Shown one piece after another: positions 1 to 7,327 of a stretch of DNA of 11,449 nucleotides. Within the stretch, counting starts at the first letter, position 1, and every line of letters begins with the position of its first letter. The notes under the pieces are model-generated. The model saw only the letters and a program-made list of their open reading frames with translations. It had not been told where the DNA came from and ran no database searches. Position numbers and translations under genes: made by a program. The stretch comes from Flavobacteriales bacterium UBA1958 (GTDB lineage: Bacteria; Bacteroidota; Bacteroidia; Flavobacteriales_D; Sanyastnellaceae): the NCBI GenBank assembly GCA_002336675.1, contig DDEI01000002.1:25069-36517 (forward strand). The letters run 5' to 3'.

Positions 1-890
1 TGTTCTACTTGAATTCTAGTATTCATTTCCATGAAGTAAAAATTCCTGTTTTTATCTACAAGGAATTCGACTGTTCCCACACCTTCGTATTTTACAGCTT
101 CGGCTGCTCTAATAGCTGCAGCACCCATTTTTTGTCTCAACTTAGGAGTCATGAATGGAGAAGGTGTTTCTTCCACTAACTTTTGGTGACGTCTTTGGAT
201 TGAACAATCTCTTTCAGAAAGATGACAAGCTTTTCCTCTCTTATCTCCCGCTATTTGGATTTCAATATGACGTGGTTCTTCAATGAATTTCTCCATATAC
301 ATCCCGTCATTTCCAAAAGCTGCTCCTGCCTCCCTTCTCGTGGCATTCCAAGCGTCTTCAATATCTTCTTCACAACTCACCATCTGCATCCCTTTTCCTC
401 CTCCACCAGCAGTGGCTTTGAGCATAATTGGATACTTTATTTTCTTGGCTATTTTTTTTGCTTCAGCTAGAGATTCTAAAATTCCTTCGGAACCAGGTAT
501 TGTAGGAACACCTGCTTTTTCCATGGTGATTTTAGCGCTGGCTTTGTCACCCATTCCATCAATCATTTCTGGACTTGCTCCAATGAATTTAATTCCATTC
601 TCAGCACAAACTTTAGAAAAAGTTGCGTTCTCAGAAAGAAATCCGTAACCTGGATGTATAGCATCAGAATTAGTGATTTCTGCTGCTGCTATGATATTAG
701 GAATTCTTAAATAAGACTCAGTGCTTGGAGGTGGGCCTATACAAACCGCTTCATCAGCAAACCTTACATGCAGACTGTCTTTGTCTGCTGTAGAATAAAC
801 TGCTACAGTCTTGATGCCCATTTCTTTGGCAGTTCTAATCACTCTTAGAGCAATTTCACCCCTATTAGCCACAAGGATTTTCTTAAACAT
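1..890 (-). CDS. accC: Biotin carboxylase subunit of acetyl-CoA carboxylase (AccC), C-terminus cut by window edge
   Basis: Biotin carboxylase uses ATP and bicarbonate to carboxylate the biotin on AccB, the first half-reaction of acetyl-CoA carboxylase in fatty-acid synthesis (cytosolic). I translated the minus strand from the ATG at 890-888; 296 codons are present and about 150 residues should lie beyond the edge, judging by the usual length near 450. Visible are the N-terminal ILVANRGEIALRVIR signature (5-19), HPGYGFLSEN (79-88), the ATP-grasp glycine loop KATAGGGGKGM (158-168), RHIEIQI (207-213), ERDCSIQRRHQK (226-237) and EMNTRIQVE (288-296), which carries catalytic ATP-grasp residues. It starts 20 bases after the accB stop, so it is very likely cotranscribed with accB. 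The frame is intact over the whole visible part. The same fold occurs in pyruvate and propionyl-CoA carboxylases, but the adjacent accB and fabH make AccC the best call. Confidence 0.96.
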   Translation of the reverse strand, partial: MFKKILVANRGEIALRVIRTAKEMGIKTVAVYSTADKDSLHVRFADEAVCIGPPPSTESYLRIPNIIAAAEITNSDAIHPGYGFLSENATFSKVCAENGIKFIGASPEMIDGMGDKASAKITMEKAGVPTIPGSEGILESLAEAKKIAKKIKYPIMLKATAGGGGKGMQMVSCEEDIEDAWNATRREAGAAFGNDGMYMEKFIEEPRHIEIQIAGDKRGKACHLSERDCSIQRRHQKLVEETPSPFMTPKLRQKMGAAAIRAAEAVKYEGVGTVEFLVDKNRNFYFMEMNTRIQVE

Positions 891-910
891 GTCGTTATGT
901 TTTTAATAGT

Positions 911-1423
911 TTAGGAAGGATCCACCAAAAATAATGGCTGATCAAATTCTACAGGAGAGTTATCATCCACTAGAACTTTTACTATTTTCCCTGAAACCTC
1001 TGACTCTATTTCATTGAAGAGCTTCATAGCTTCAATTATACAAACAGGAGTGCCTTCCTTTATTTGGTCTCCCACTTCCACAAATGACGGCTTATCTGGA
1101 GATGCGCTTCTATAAAAAGTTCCTATCATCGGAGATTTAACCTCGATATACTTGCTAGACTCATCAACAGGAGCTTCGGCAGATGAAGCCACAGGAGATG
1201 GTGACGGATTAGCTACTTGTAAAGGGGGAGCTTGTTGTGGAATTTGAGCATGCTGCATCACAGCCATTTGAGGAACCATTTGAGCATCAATCAATGCCTT
1301 TCCTCTTTTTTTAAGACCATCAGATTTTATAGTAATCTTGAAGTCTTTTTGTTCTATCTCCACTTCGGATACTCCTGCTTTAGAGACGAATTTTATTAAG
1401 TCTTGTATTTCCGTTAGATTCAT
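911..1423 (-). CDS. accB: Biotin carboxyl carrier protein of acetyl-CoA carboxylase (AccB)
   Basis: This 170-residue protein carries the biotin that shuttles carboxyl groups between AccC and the carboxyltransferase AccA/AccD (not in this window). The C-terminal biotinyl/lipoyl domain (about 92-170) contains the biotinylation motif EAMKL with the target lysine at 134, preceded by SPMIGTFYRS (97-106). The N-terminal helix-strand part (1-38, MNLTEIQDLIKFVSKAGVSE) is typical of AccB. Between them is a flexible linker rich in Pro, Ala, Gln and Ser (about 45-90). Length is slightly above the usual 150-160. The ATG at 1423 is the only sensible start; it is followed at once by the family N-terminus. 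A run of nine C on the sense strand lies seven bases before it. fabH ends 45 bases upstream and accC begins 20 bases downstream. Confidence 0.97.
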   Translation of the reverse strand: MNLTEIQDLIKFVSKAGVSEVEIEQKDFKITIKSDGLKKRGKALIDAQMVPQMAVMQHAQIPQQAPPLQVANPSPSPVASSAEAPVDESSKYIEVKSPMIGTFYRSASPDKPSFVEVGDQIKEGTPVCIIEAMKLFNEIESEVSGKIVKVLVDDNSPVEFDQPLFLVDPS

Positions 1424-1429
1424 ATCTAA

Positions 1430-1438
1430 GGGGGGGGG
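1430..1438 (-). repeat. Nine-C homopolymer in the accB leader
   Basis: The plus strand reads nine consecutive G, so the sense strand of accB has nine C, ending seven bases before the ATG. It is non-coding. It occupies the place where a ribosome binding site would sit, but it is C-rich, not purine-rich. Such tracts are prone to length change by slippage. A shorter C6 run lies at the same kind of place upstream of fabH. Confidence 0.85.
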
Positions 1439-1452
1439 TTTGGTTTCGGTGC

Positions 1453-1460
1453 GAAAGTTA
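1453..1460 (-). promoter_or_regulatory. Weak candidate -7 element for accB
   Basis: Sense strand TAACTTTC followed by G resembles the Bacteroidota -7 consensus TAnnTTTG with one mismatch. It lies about 30 bases before the accB ATG. I find no TTG at the expected distance upstream, which would fall inside the end of fabH. accB and accC may simply be read through from the fabH promoter. Confidence 0.3.
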
Positions 1461-1468
1461 AATAAAAA

Positions 1469-2458
1469 TTAATAAGCCCATTTAAGATAAACGGCTCCCC
1501 ATGTGAAGCCGCCACCAAACGCGCTCAAGATGATATTATCACCTTTTTTTAACTGTGATTCCCAATCTGATAAGCACAATGGAATGGTTCCAGCAGTCGT
1601 ATTACCGTATCTCTGAATGTTAATCATGACTTTTTCTGAAGTCAAACCCATTCTTCGAGCGGTAGCATCAATTATTCTTAAATTGGCCTGATGCGGGACC
1701 AACCAATTAACATCATCTCCAGTCAATCCGTTCTTTTCCATGATTTCTGCCGAAACATCTGCCATGCTGGTAACAGCGGCCTTAAAGACAGGCTGACCTT
1801 CTTGGTATACATAATGCAAACCATCTTCTATATTCTCTTTTGTAAGCGGAAGGACAGACCCTCCAGCTCTTTGGAGAAGGTGCTTTCTTCCAGAGCCATC
1901 ACTTCTGAGTATACTGTCTTGGATTCCGTTTCCGTCTTCAGACGGCTCTAAAAGCACAACACCTGCTCCGTCGCCAAAAATCACACAAGTGGTTCTATCC
2001 GTATAATCAACAATGCTGCTCATTTTATCAGCCCCAACCACTAATACTTTTTTGTACTTCCCTGTTTCTATAAATTGAGATCCTGTAGTAAGTGAATAAA
2101 TAAACCCTGAGCAAGCTGCATTTAAATCAAAACTCCATGCGTTTGTAGCTCCTATTTTATCTGAAATAACATTAGCGGTAGATGGAAAATTATAATCTGC
2201 AGTAACAGTTCCGCATATAATTAAATCTATCTCTTTAGGGTCAGTTCCTGTTTTTTTAAAAAGTTTCTCTATGGCTTTAACCGCCATATCAGAAGTCCCT
2301 AATCCTTCACCTTTCAGAATGTGCCTTTTTTCTATTCCAGTTCGACTTCGTATCCACTCATCATTAGTGTCTACTATCTTCTCTAGATCTGCGTTTGTAA
2401 GCACATCTTCAGGAACATATCCCGCCACTCCAGTTATCGCTGCTTTTATTTCAGTCAT
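1469..2458 (-). CDS. fabH: Beta-ketoacyl-ACP synthase III (FabH)
   Basis: FabH condenses a short acyl-CoA primer with malonyl-ACP, the starting step of type II fatty-acid synthesis. The 329-residue length is standard. The catalytic triad is visible: Cys116 in DLNAACSGF (111-119), His256 in VPHQANLRI (254-262) and Asn286 in YGNTTAGTIP (284-293). FGDGAGVVLL (161-170) and the C-terminal SAFGGGFTWGAV (312-323) are also typical. In Bacteroidota these enzymes often prefer branched primers; that is family knowledge and cannot be read from this sequence. The ATG at 2458 is followed by the usual start of the family, and a promoter lies 27-56 bases upstream. A Rho-independent-like terminator separates it from rpmF. 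accB follows after 45 bases, so FabH and its malonyl-CoA supply are probably made from one transcript. Confidence 0.97.
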   Translation of the reverse strand: MTEIKAAITGVAGYVPEDVLTNADLEKIVDTNDEWIRSRTGIEKRHILKGEGLGTSDMAVKAIEKLFKKTGTDPKEIDLIICGTVTADYNFPSTANVISDKIGATNAWSFDLNAACSGFIYSLTTGSQFIETGKYKKVLVVGADKMSSIVDYTDRTTCVIFGDGAGVVLLEPSEDGNGIQDSILRSDGSGRKHLLQRAGGSVLPLTKENIEDGLHYVYQEGQPVFKAAVTSMADVSAEIMEKNGLTGDDVNWLVPHQANLRIIDATARRMGLTSEKVMINIQRYGNTTAGTIPLCLSDWESQLKKGDNIILSAFGGGFTWGAVYLKWAY

Positions 2459-2484
2459 TCTGAATTTTATCGTTTAAAGGGGGG

Positions 2485-2514
2485 CGAAAATAACAGATAT
2501 CCTCAGTTAGCCAA
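2485..2514 (-). promoter_or_regulatory. Bacteroidota-type promoter of fabH
   Basis: On the sense strand a TTG (2514-2512) is followed by 19 bases and then TATTTTCG (2492-2485), one mismatch from the -7 consensus TAnnTTTG. Spacing fits the consensus. A C6 run (2484-2479) follows directly and should cover the transcription start. The ATG is about 20 bases further. Confidence 0.65.
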
Positions 2515-2559
2515 AAAAAACTAGAAAATGTTTTCATTTGTTTCAGAAATGAGTTTATA

Positions 2560-2592
2560 CAAATAAAGCCGACTTGGAATACCAAGACGGCT
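2560..2592 (-). terminator. Hairpin terminator after rpmF
   Basis: Sense strand AGCCGTCTTGG, loop TATT, CCAAGTCGGCT forms an 11-base stem with one internal mismatch (2592-2567), followed by the T-rich TTATTTG. It starts 21 bases after the rpmF stop and ends before the fabH promoter, as expected for a Rho-independent terminator closing the DUF177-rpmF unit. No comparable T-rich stretch follows on the plus strand. Confidence 0.75.
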
Positions 2593-2613
2593 CTATAGCT
2601 TTATAATTCGCTC

Positions 2614-2802
2614 TTAATCTATCTCTTGCTCCATAACAACTTTACCCTTGTAGTAAAGCTTTCCCTCGTGCCAGTGAGCACGGTGAAGTAAATGAGCTTG
2701 TCCTGTCGTTTGACATACCCCTAACGTAGGCGCTTCTGCCTTGTAATGGGTTCTTCTTTTACGTTTTCTCTGCTTCGATGTTTTACTCTTAGGATGTGCC
2801 AT
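2614..2802 (-). CDS. rpmF: 50S ribosomal protein L32
   Basis: This 62-residue basic protein of the large ribosomal subunit starts with the family signature MAHPKSKTSKQRKRKRRTHY, followed by a segment with TGQAHLLHRAHWHEGKLYYKG (37-57). Length and composition are standard. It has a single cysteine (Cys30), so the zinc-binding four-cysteine form of L32 is absent; a one-cysteine, zinc-free form is, as I recall, usual in Bacteroidota. It follows the DUF177 gene after 14 bases, which matches the widespread yceD-rpmF pairing in bacteria, and is followed by a hairpin terminator. Confidence 0.97.
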   Translation of the reverse strand: MAHPKSKTSKQRKRKRRTHYKAEAPTLGVCQTTGQAHLLHRAHWHEGKLYYKGKVVMEQEID

Positions 2803-2816
2803 ATCGTTCTATTTTC

Positions 2817-3332
2817 CTATTTCAAATTCTTTAATGCTGCCCATCTTGGGTCAATATCTTCATCCTTTTCTTTTATCTTGAACTTCTTCAATGCTGCTAA
2901 AGCTTCTTGATTACAATCGAACTCGTTCCCGTGTACATTTCTTACGGGAAGACAAAGGTGGGAGAATTCAAAAAACAATTGATCCAAGTTCACAAAATGC
3001 TCACTCGGCCCAAGTACGATTAAATCATCAGTTAAATCTGAGGTTTCATCCCCGAATTTAACCACCACTCTGAAATCTCCTTGTATCTGTGAAGTAAGAT
3101 CGGCGCCACATCTATCACAGTCTGTGCCTACTAATCCGACTAGATCGATTTCAAGATTAATATGGGTACTCAACTTTTCAAGCTGGACCTCGTAATTAAC
3201 TTTAGCCTTTAACAATAAAGACTGTTCAAACTTAGAAAAGAACGTTTCGTCAGCGTCAAATTCATACTTATGAATTCCATTTTTTAACCCTAGATAAGGA
3301 ATTCGATATGTTTCTGATTCTAACATCCCCAT
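2817..3332 (-). CDS. DUF177 (YceD-like) protein, partner gene of rpmF
   Basis: A soluble protein of about 171 residues from the DUF177/YceD family. In plants and E. coli members have been linked to 23S rRNA accumulation or L32 supply, but the exact activity is uncertain. Numbered from the ATG at 3332, the family cysteine pair CDRC is at 72-75, and a later CLPVRNVHGNEFDC segment (127-140) supplies more Cys and His, matching the conserved LPxxPxHxxxC-like pattern. The C-terminus ends in the typical DPRWAALKNLK. A longer frame opens at a TTG (3350-3348), but that TTG forms part of the -7 promoter element and should not be transcribed. ATG 3332 or ATG 3326 is therefore the start. rpmF follows after 14 bases. 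Confidence 0.88.
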   Translation of the reverse strand: MGMLESETYRIPYLGLKNGIHKYEFDADETFFSKFEQSLLLKAKVNYEVQLEKLSTHINLEIDLVGLVGTDCDRCGADLTSQIQGDFRVVVKFGDETSDLTDDLIVLGPSEHFVNLDQLFFEFSHLCLPVRNVHGNEFDCNQEALAALKKFKIKEKDEDIDPRWAALKNLK

Positions 3333-3347
3333 TTTTTTAAGGGTGCG

Positions 3348-3378
3348 CAAAAATAAGAAGTTTTAAACAATTGGGCAA
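3348..3378 (-). promoter_or_regulatory. Bacteroidota-type promoter of DUF177-rpmF
   Basis: The sense strand has TTG (3378-3376), 20 bases, then TATTTTTG (3355-3348), a perfect TAnnTTTG. Transcription should begin near 3341, leaving a leader of only about 10 bases before ATG 3332. The gap after pdxA is just over 90 bases, so this unit need not depend on pdxA transcription. Confidence 0.75.
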
Positions 3379-3421
3379 GAATAATGAAAGGTATTCAACG
3401 CGTACTCTTTTTTATTTCGAG

Positions 3422-4480
3422 TTAAAACTTCTCAGTCCTCTGTTTCTTTAGAGGGTTAGCCGTAATTTCTCTTACAAAAGATCTTTTTCTGAAAATGTCA
3501 ATAGCTTTGAAAACGGCTGTTCTCATAGAGTTTTCATCTGCCTCTCCTTTGCCTGCTATCCCATATGCAGTACCGTGATCAGGAGATGTCCGCACTATCG
3601 GAAGCCCTGCGGTGTAATTCACCCCCTCATTAAAAGCTAAGGCTTTGAACGGAATTAATCCCTGATCATGGTACATTGCTAATATTCCGTCAAAAGTTTT
3701 ATATATACTGGACCCAAAAAAACCATCAGCAGCATAAGATCCAAAAACTAGATGCCCTTCCTCTTTTAATTCTCTGATGACTGGATTAATTATTTCTTTT
3801 TCTTCCGCTCCTAGCAGACCGTTATCTCCTGCATGAGGATTAAGGCCCAGTACAGCGATTTTTGGCCTTTCAAAACCAAAGTCTTTTTGCAAACTTTCTA
3901 TTAATAAATGAGCTTTATTCTTTATGCCCTCCTTGTTAAGAGAGCCAGCAACATCTTTTAATGGCATATGCCCTGTCACAACACCAACTCTCAAGTAGTC
4001 ACTCATGAGAAGCATAAGACAATCCTCTACGTTACTCATTTGCGCTAAATATTCTGTGTGACCTGGAAATTTAAACTCAGCACTTTGGATAGAATCTTTA
4101 TCTATGGGAGCTGTAATTAGCACGTCTATCTTAGTCGAAGCCAAATCCTCTGTGGCTTTTCTTAAACTTTCAAAAGCAAGTTTGCCCGCATGTTTTGAAG
4201 GTTTTCCTGGAGTGATTTCAACGGGCTCTCCTATATTCATTACGTGAAGCTGTTTTCCAGAATACTCCTCTGCGTTCTCTATATTCTTAATGCTAAATTC
4301 TTTAAGTCCATATAAATCTCTATAGTGCTTAAGCACCTTTATACTCCCATAAACAACTGGCTCTATGCCATTAAACATTCTGTCATCTCTAAATGTTTTC
4401 AAGATTACCTCTGGACCTATTCCATTATAATCCCCCATTGTAATTCCTACCCTCACTGAATTCTCTCTGTTAGTATTCAT
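3422..4480 (-). CDS. pdxA: 4-hydroxythreonine-4-phosphate dehydrogenase (PdxA)
   Basis: PdxA oxidises 4-phosphooxy-threonine with NAD in the DXP-dependent route to pyridoxal phosphate (vitamin B6). From ATG 4480 the protein has 352 residues, close to the family norm. Near the N-terminus is VGITMGDYNGIGPEV (family: ITxGDPAGIGPE). The three metal-binding histidines are seen in TGHMPL (His171), GLNPHAGDNG (His216) and MYHDQGLIPFK (His271); PGHTEY (around 140) matches the substrate-binding segment. ADxFF, TSPDHGTAYGIAGKG and GLPIVRTS also match. A TTG at 4528 extends the frame by 16 residues but lies only three bases past the -7 element, so it is unlikely. ATG 4495 is the other option (357 residues). 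In related genomes, as I recall, ribE often lies next to pdxA; here it lies on the other strand about 2.8 kb away. Confidence 0.95.
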   Translation of the reverse strand: MNTNRENSVRVGITMGDYNGIGPEVILKTFRDDRMFNGIEPVVYGSIKVLKHYRDLYGLKEFSIKNIENAEEYSGKQLHVMNIGEPVEITPGKPSKHAGKLAFESLRKATEDLASTKIDVLITAPIDKDSIQSAEFKFPGHTEYLAQMSNVEDCLMLLMSDYLRVGVVTGHMPLKDVAGSLNKEGIKNKAHLLIESLQKDFGFERPKIAVLGLNPHAGDNGLLGAEEKEIINPVIRELKEEGHLVFGSYAADGFFGSSIYKTFDGILAMYHDQGLIPFKALAFNEGVNYTAGLPIVRTSPDHGTAYGIAGKGEADENSMRTAVFKAIDIFRKRSFVREITANPLKKQRTEKF

Positions 4481-4530
4481 GACATTTATTTGCATTGCAA
4501 AGCCCGAAAATGTATTTTTATAAGGCAATA

Positions 4531-4538
4531 CAAAGTTA
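4531..4538 (-). promoter_or_regulatory. -7 promoter element of pdxA
   Basis: The sense strand reads TAACTTTG, a perfect match to TAnnTTTG. It lies 35 bases before ATG 4495 and 50 before ATG 4480. I see no TTG at 19-21 bases upstream, so the -33 part is weak or absent. Its position argues against the TTG start at 4528. Confidence 0.55.
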
Positions 4539-4628
4539 GCTTTTTTAGCCCATAAATACGATATTCATTTCATGATCGATAAACTATTTTAGAAATAAAA
4601 ACGTTCTTATTAAGCCCTCATTAATGCT

Positions 4629-4636
4629 TATTTTTA
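4629..4636 (+). promoter_or_regulatory. Candidate -7 element of the T9SS cargo gene
   Basis: TATTTTTA matches TAnnTTTG except for the last base and lies 12 bases before ATG 4649. No clear -33 TTG is seen. The divergent gap between this gene and pdxA (about 150-170 bases) is otherwise AT-rich, without a further structure I can support. Confidence 0.35.
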
Positions 4637-4648
4637 CTTATTATTCAT

Positions 4649-7327
4649 ATGAAAATAATTACAGTAATACTTCTTTCACTTCTAGGATCTTCTTTTACAG
4701 CCTTTGCCACGCACAACAGGGCAGGGGAAATTTCTTACAGGAAAGTGGCTCTTAATGACCCAACTGATTTTAGATATGAAATTACGATAGTTACCTGCAC
4801 AAAAGCGTCCTCTGAAGCTGATAGGCCATATTTAAATATTAAGTATGGTGATGAAGCCTTAAACGCCCCTCAAGATAGCATTCAGCGAGTGGGGACTGAT
4901 CCGCCATTAGGCACTGTTATTCAAGATGGAAATGATGCGCGATTGAATTATTATAGTGCTATTCACACTTACCCAGGTTCGGGGAGCTATATAATAAGCA
5001 TGGAAGACCCTAATAGAAACGGAGGTGTTATCAATATGGATGAGTCCATCAGTCAAGTGTTTTACATAGAAGCTCTGCTTAAAATAACGCCTTTTGGAGG
5101 ACACAATAACTCCGTTCGTCTTCTCTACCCCGCAAAAGACCAAGCATGTATAAACAGTAAGTGGGAACACAACCCCGGAGCTTATGACATAGATGGTGAC
5201 TCTCTTGTTTATTCATTAATTCCTTGCAGAGGACTCCAAGGTGAGATTATTAATAGCTGGGACTCGCCAAATTTGATTGAAGAGTCAAATGGCGTTGATG
5301 ATCAATTTGAAATCAACAGCATTACAGGAACTGTAACTTGGGATGCTCCTGTAATAGCCGGTGAGTACAATATAGCCATCAAAATAGAAGAATTTAGAAA
5401 TGGTTTCTTAGTCGGCTATGTTATCAGGGATATGCAAATAGAAGTTCGATTCTGTGCAAATGAACCTCCTGTGCTTACGACTTTTAATGATACTTGTATA
5501 GTTATAGGAGAAACTCTAACGCTAGAAGTTATCGGAACCGACGATGCTTCCAGTGTTGAATTACAAGCAACAGGCGCACCTCTCACAGAAGTGACTAACC
5601 AAGCAACCTTTCTGGAATTTTTTGGGAACCCAGCTAATGGCACATTTAACTGGACCCCTGACTGCGCAGAGGTAAGGCCAGCGGCATATCAAGTGTTATT
5701 TATTGGAAAAGATATTGGAAATGCATCTGAGTTGATAGATATTTCAGAGATTTCAATTACTGTCATAGCTCCAGCGGTAGAAAATCTAACTGTAGAGCCC
5801 AATGGATTAAGTTATGATTTAGAATGGGATTCTCATTTTTGTGAGGAAGTAATAGCTTACAAAATATTTAGGCGAACTGGTTTTTTTGGATATCTGCCTT
5901 CATATTGTGAAACAGGGGTACCTGGCTTAACTGGTTATAGTTTAATTAATACTTTAGGTGCAAATCAGACTAACTATAATGATTCTGAAGAAATTGGTTT
6001 TGGAATTCAGTCATGCTATATGATAGTGGCATGCTTCGCTAATGGGAGCGAAAGCATAGCATCAGAAGAGGTGTGCAACTCAATAGATTTATTGACTCCT
6101 GTTCTTACTAAAGCGAGTGTAGGCGTTACTGATCTGATTAGTGGAGTAGACACTTTAAACTGGGCCCCTCCCGTTTCTGAAGATACTCTTCTCTTATCCC
6201 CTCCTTTTAAGTACAATGTTTATCATGATATCGGTAATACTAATGCCGAGACCTTAATATTAGAAACTCCAACAAATGAATTTATTGGACTCCTGCCGAG
6301 AACTTTCATTCACGAAAACATCAACACACAAGAAGACCAGCACGCTTATCGCGTCGAGATAGAGGATGTTTTAGGAAATAGATTAAGCTCTCAGATGAGC
6401 TCTTCGCTGTTTTTAACAATAACTCCAAACGACAATGAGCTGTCTTTAAATTGGCAGAGCAATACTAGTTGGCAGAACACCTCCTTCGAAGTTTTCAAAC
6501 TGAACGAAGAAACTAACATGTTTGATTTTTTAGATGTAACTGAAGAATTATTCTATAAAGATACCGGCTTAGTGAACAATATAGATTATTGTTACTACAT
6601 AAAAGCTCTAGGCACATTTAATAGCGAATTAGACGTGCTGCCTTCTCCTACGATTAACTTTAGCCAAAAAATTTGTGCCGCTCCCGTGGATCTAACTGCC
6701 CCCTGCTCACCTAATTTATTAGGAGAAGCTGACTGTGAGAGCGGAACTGTCAGCCTTATTTGGAACAATCCAAATGAATCATGTGCCGATGACGTCTCCT
6801 CCTATAATATTTATTACAAGCCATCTTTAGATGCTGAATATGACTTTTTAGAGACAATTAGTAGCGCTGACCAAACTACTTTTGTTTATGTGAATGACGA
6901 AAATATTACAGGCTGTTTTTATGTATCCGCATTGGACTCTATTCTGCCAGGATTAGATGGAGTTCCTAATCAAAATGAAAGCATAGCGAGTTTAGAAATC
7001 TGTTCTGAAAACTGTCCAGAATATTCTCTACCTAATGTATTCTCTCCTCAAGGAGATAGCTACAATGACCTATTCCAGCCATTCCCATATAGTTATGTGG
7101 ACTCTATAGATATGACTGTTTTTAATCGGTGGGGAACCGAAGTCTTCAAAACTAATGATCCAGATATCAAGTGGGAGGGATTAAATATAAATACAAACGA
7201 AATTAGTTCCGATGGCGTCTACTTCTATGAAGTTACTATTTACACTTCTATGCTCACTGGTGTGATGGAGGAGAAACGCTCAGGAACCATCGTTCTCTTC
7301 GATGGAAAAAAACAACCAACAGAATAA
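4649..7327 (+). CDS. Exported multidomain protein with gliding-motility-associated (T9SS type B) C-terminal domain
   Basis: An 892-residue secreted or surface protein. Residues 1-20 form a signal peptide (Lys at 2, hydrophobic core, likely cut after AFA). Mature residues start THNRAGEISYRK, an N-terminus I recognise from many large Bacteroidota T9SS proteins; the following region (21-170) has no function I can name. A cadherin-like segment follows (about 178-266), with DIDGDSLVYSL and TGTVTWDAP. A second Ig/cadherin-like one (271-372) ends in a similar GTFNWTPDC strand. Four fibronectin-III-like repeats can be drawn at about 376-480, 483-590, 593-678 and 684-786, rich in Cys. The last 100 residues are the CHU_C sorting domain: LPNVFSPQGDSYNDLF (794-809), VFNRWGTEVF (824-833), WEG (842-844), DGVYFYEV (855-862). 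Export through the outer membrane by T9SS and surface attachment are expected. The role may be adhesion or matrix building; no enzyme motif is visible. Its TAA abuts the ribE ATG. Confidence 0.9.
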   Translation: MKIITVILLSLLGSSFTAFATHNRAGEISYRKVALNDPTDFRYEITIVTCTKASSEADRPYLNIKYGDEALNAPQDSIQRVGTDPPLGTVIQDGNDARLNYYSAIHTYPGSGSYIISMEDPNRNGGVINMDESISQVFYIEALLKITPFGGHNNSVRLLYPAKDQACINSKWEHNPGAYDIDGDSLVYSLIPCRGLQGEIINSWDSPNLIEESNGVDDQFEINSITGTVTWDAPVIAGEYNIAIKIEEFRNGFLVGYVIRDMQIEVRFCANEPPVLTTFNDTCIVIGETLTLEVIGTDDASSVELQATGAPLTEVTNQATFLEFFGNPANGTFNWTPDCAEVRPAAYQVLFIGKDIGNASELIDISEISITVIAPAVENLTVEPNGLSYDLEWDSHFCEEVIAYKIFRRTGFFGYLPSYCETGVPGLTGYSLINTLGANQTNYNDSEEIGFGIQSCYMIVACFANGSESIASEEVCNSIDLLTPVLTKASVGVTDLISGVDTLNWAPPVSEDTLLLSPPFKYNVYHDIGNTNAETLILETPTNEFIGLLPRTFIHENINTQEDQHAYRVEIEDVLGNRLSSQMSSSLFLTITPNDNELSLNWQSNTSWQNTSFEVFKLNEETNMFDFLDVTEELFYKDTGLVNNIDYCYYIKALGTFNSELDVLPSPTINFSQKICAAPVDLTAPCSPNLLGEADCESGTVSLIWNNPNESCADDVSSYNIYYKPSLDAEYDFLETISSADQTTFVYVNDENITGCFYVSALDSILPGLDGVPNQNESIASLEICSENCPEYSLPNVFSPQGDSYNDLFQPFPYSYVDSIDMTVFNRWGTEVFKTNDPDIKWEGLNINTNEISSDGVYFYEVTIYTSMLTGVMEEKRSGTIVLFDGKKQPTE

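Noticed and set aside
222..648. Two overlapping plus-strand frames of 82 and 121 codons
   Set aside because: They lie wholly inside accC on the opposite strand, which matches its family throughout; they have no recognisable domain.
1430..1438. G-run read as a purine-rich ribosome binding site
   Set aside because: The G-run is on the plus strand; accB is read from the minus strand, where it is C9 and cannot pair with the 16S tail.
3387..3410. Possible terminator after pdxA (arms AAAGGTA and TACTCTTT)
   Set aside because: The stem is short, AT-rich, carries a bulge, has a nine-base loop and lacks a strong T-run; too weak to call.
4907..6216. Several minus-strand frames inside the 892-residue gene
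   Set aside because: They are short antisense frames over a coding sequence with clear domain structure; no family features are seen.
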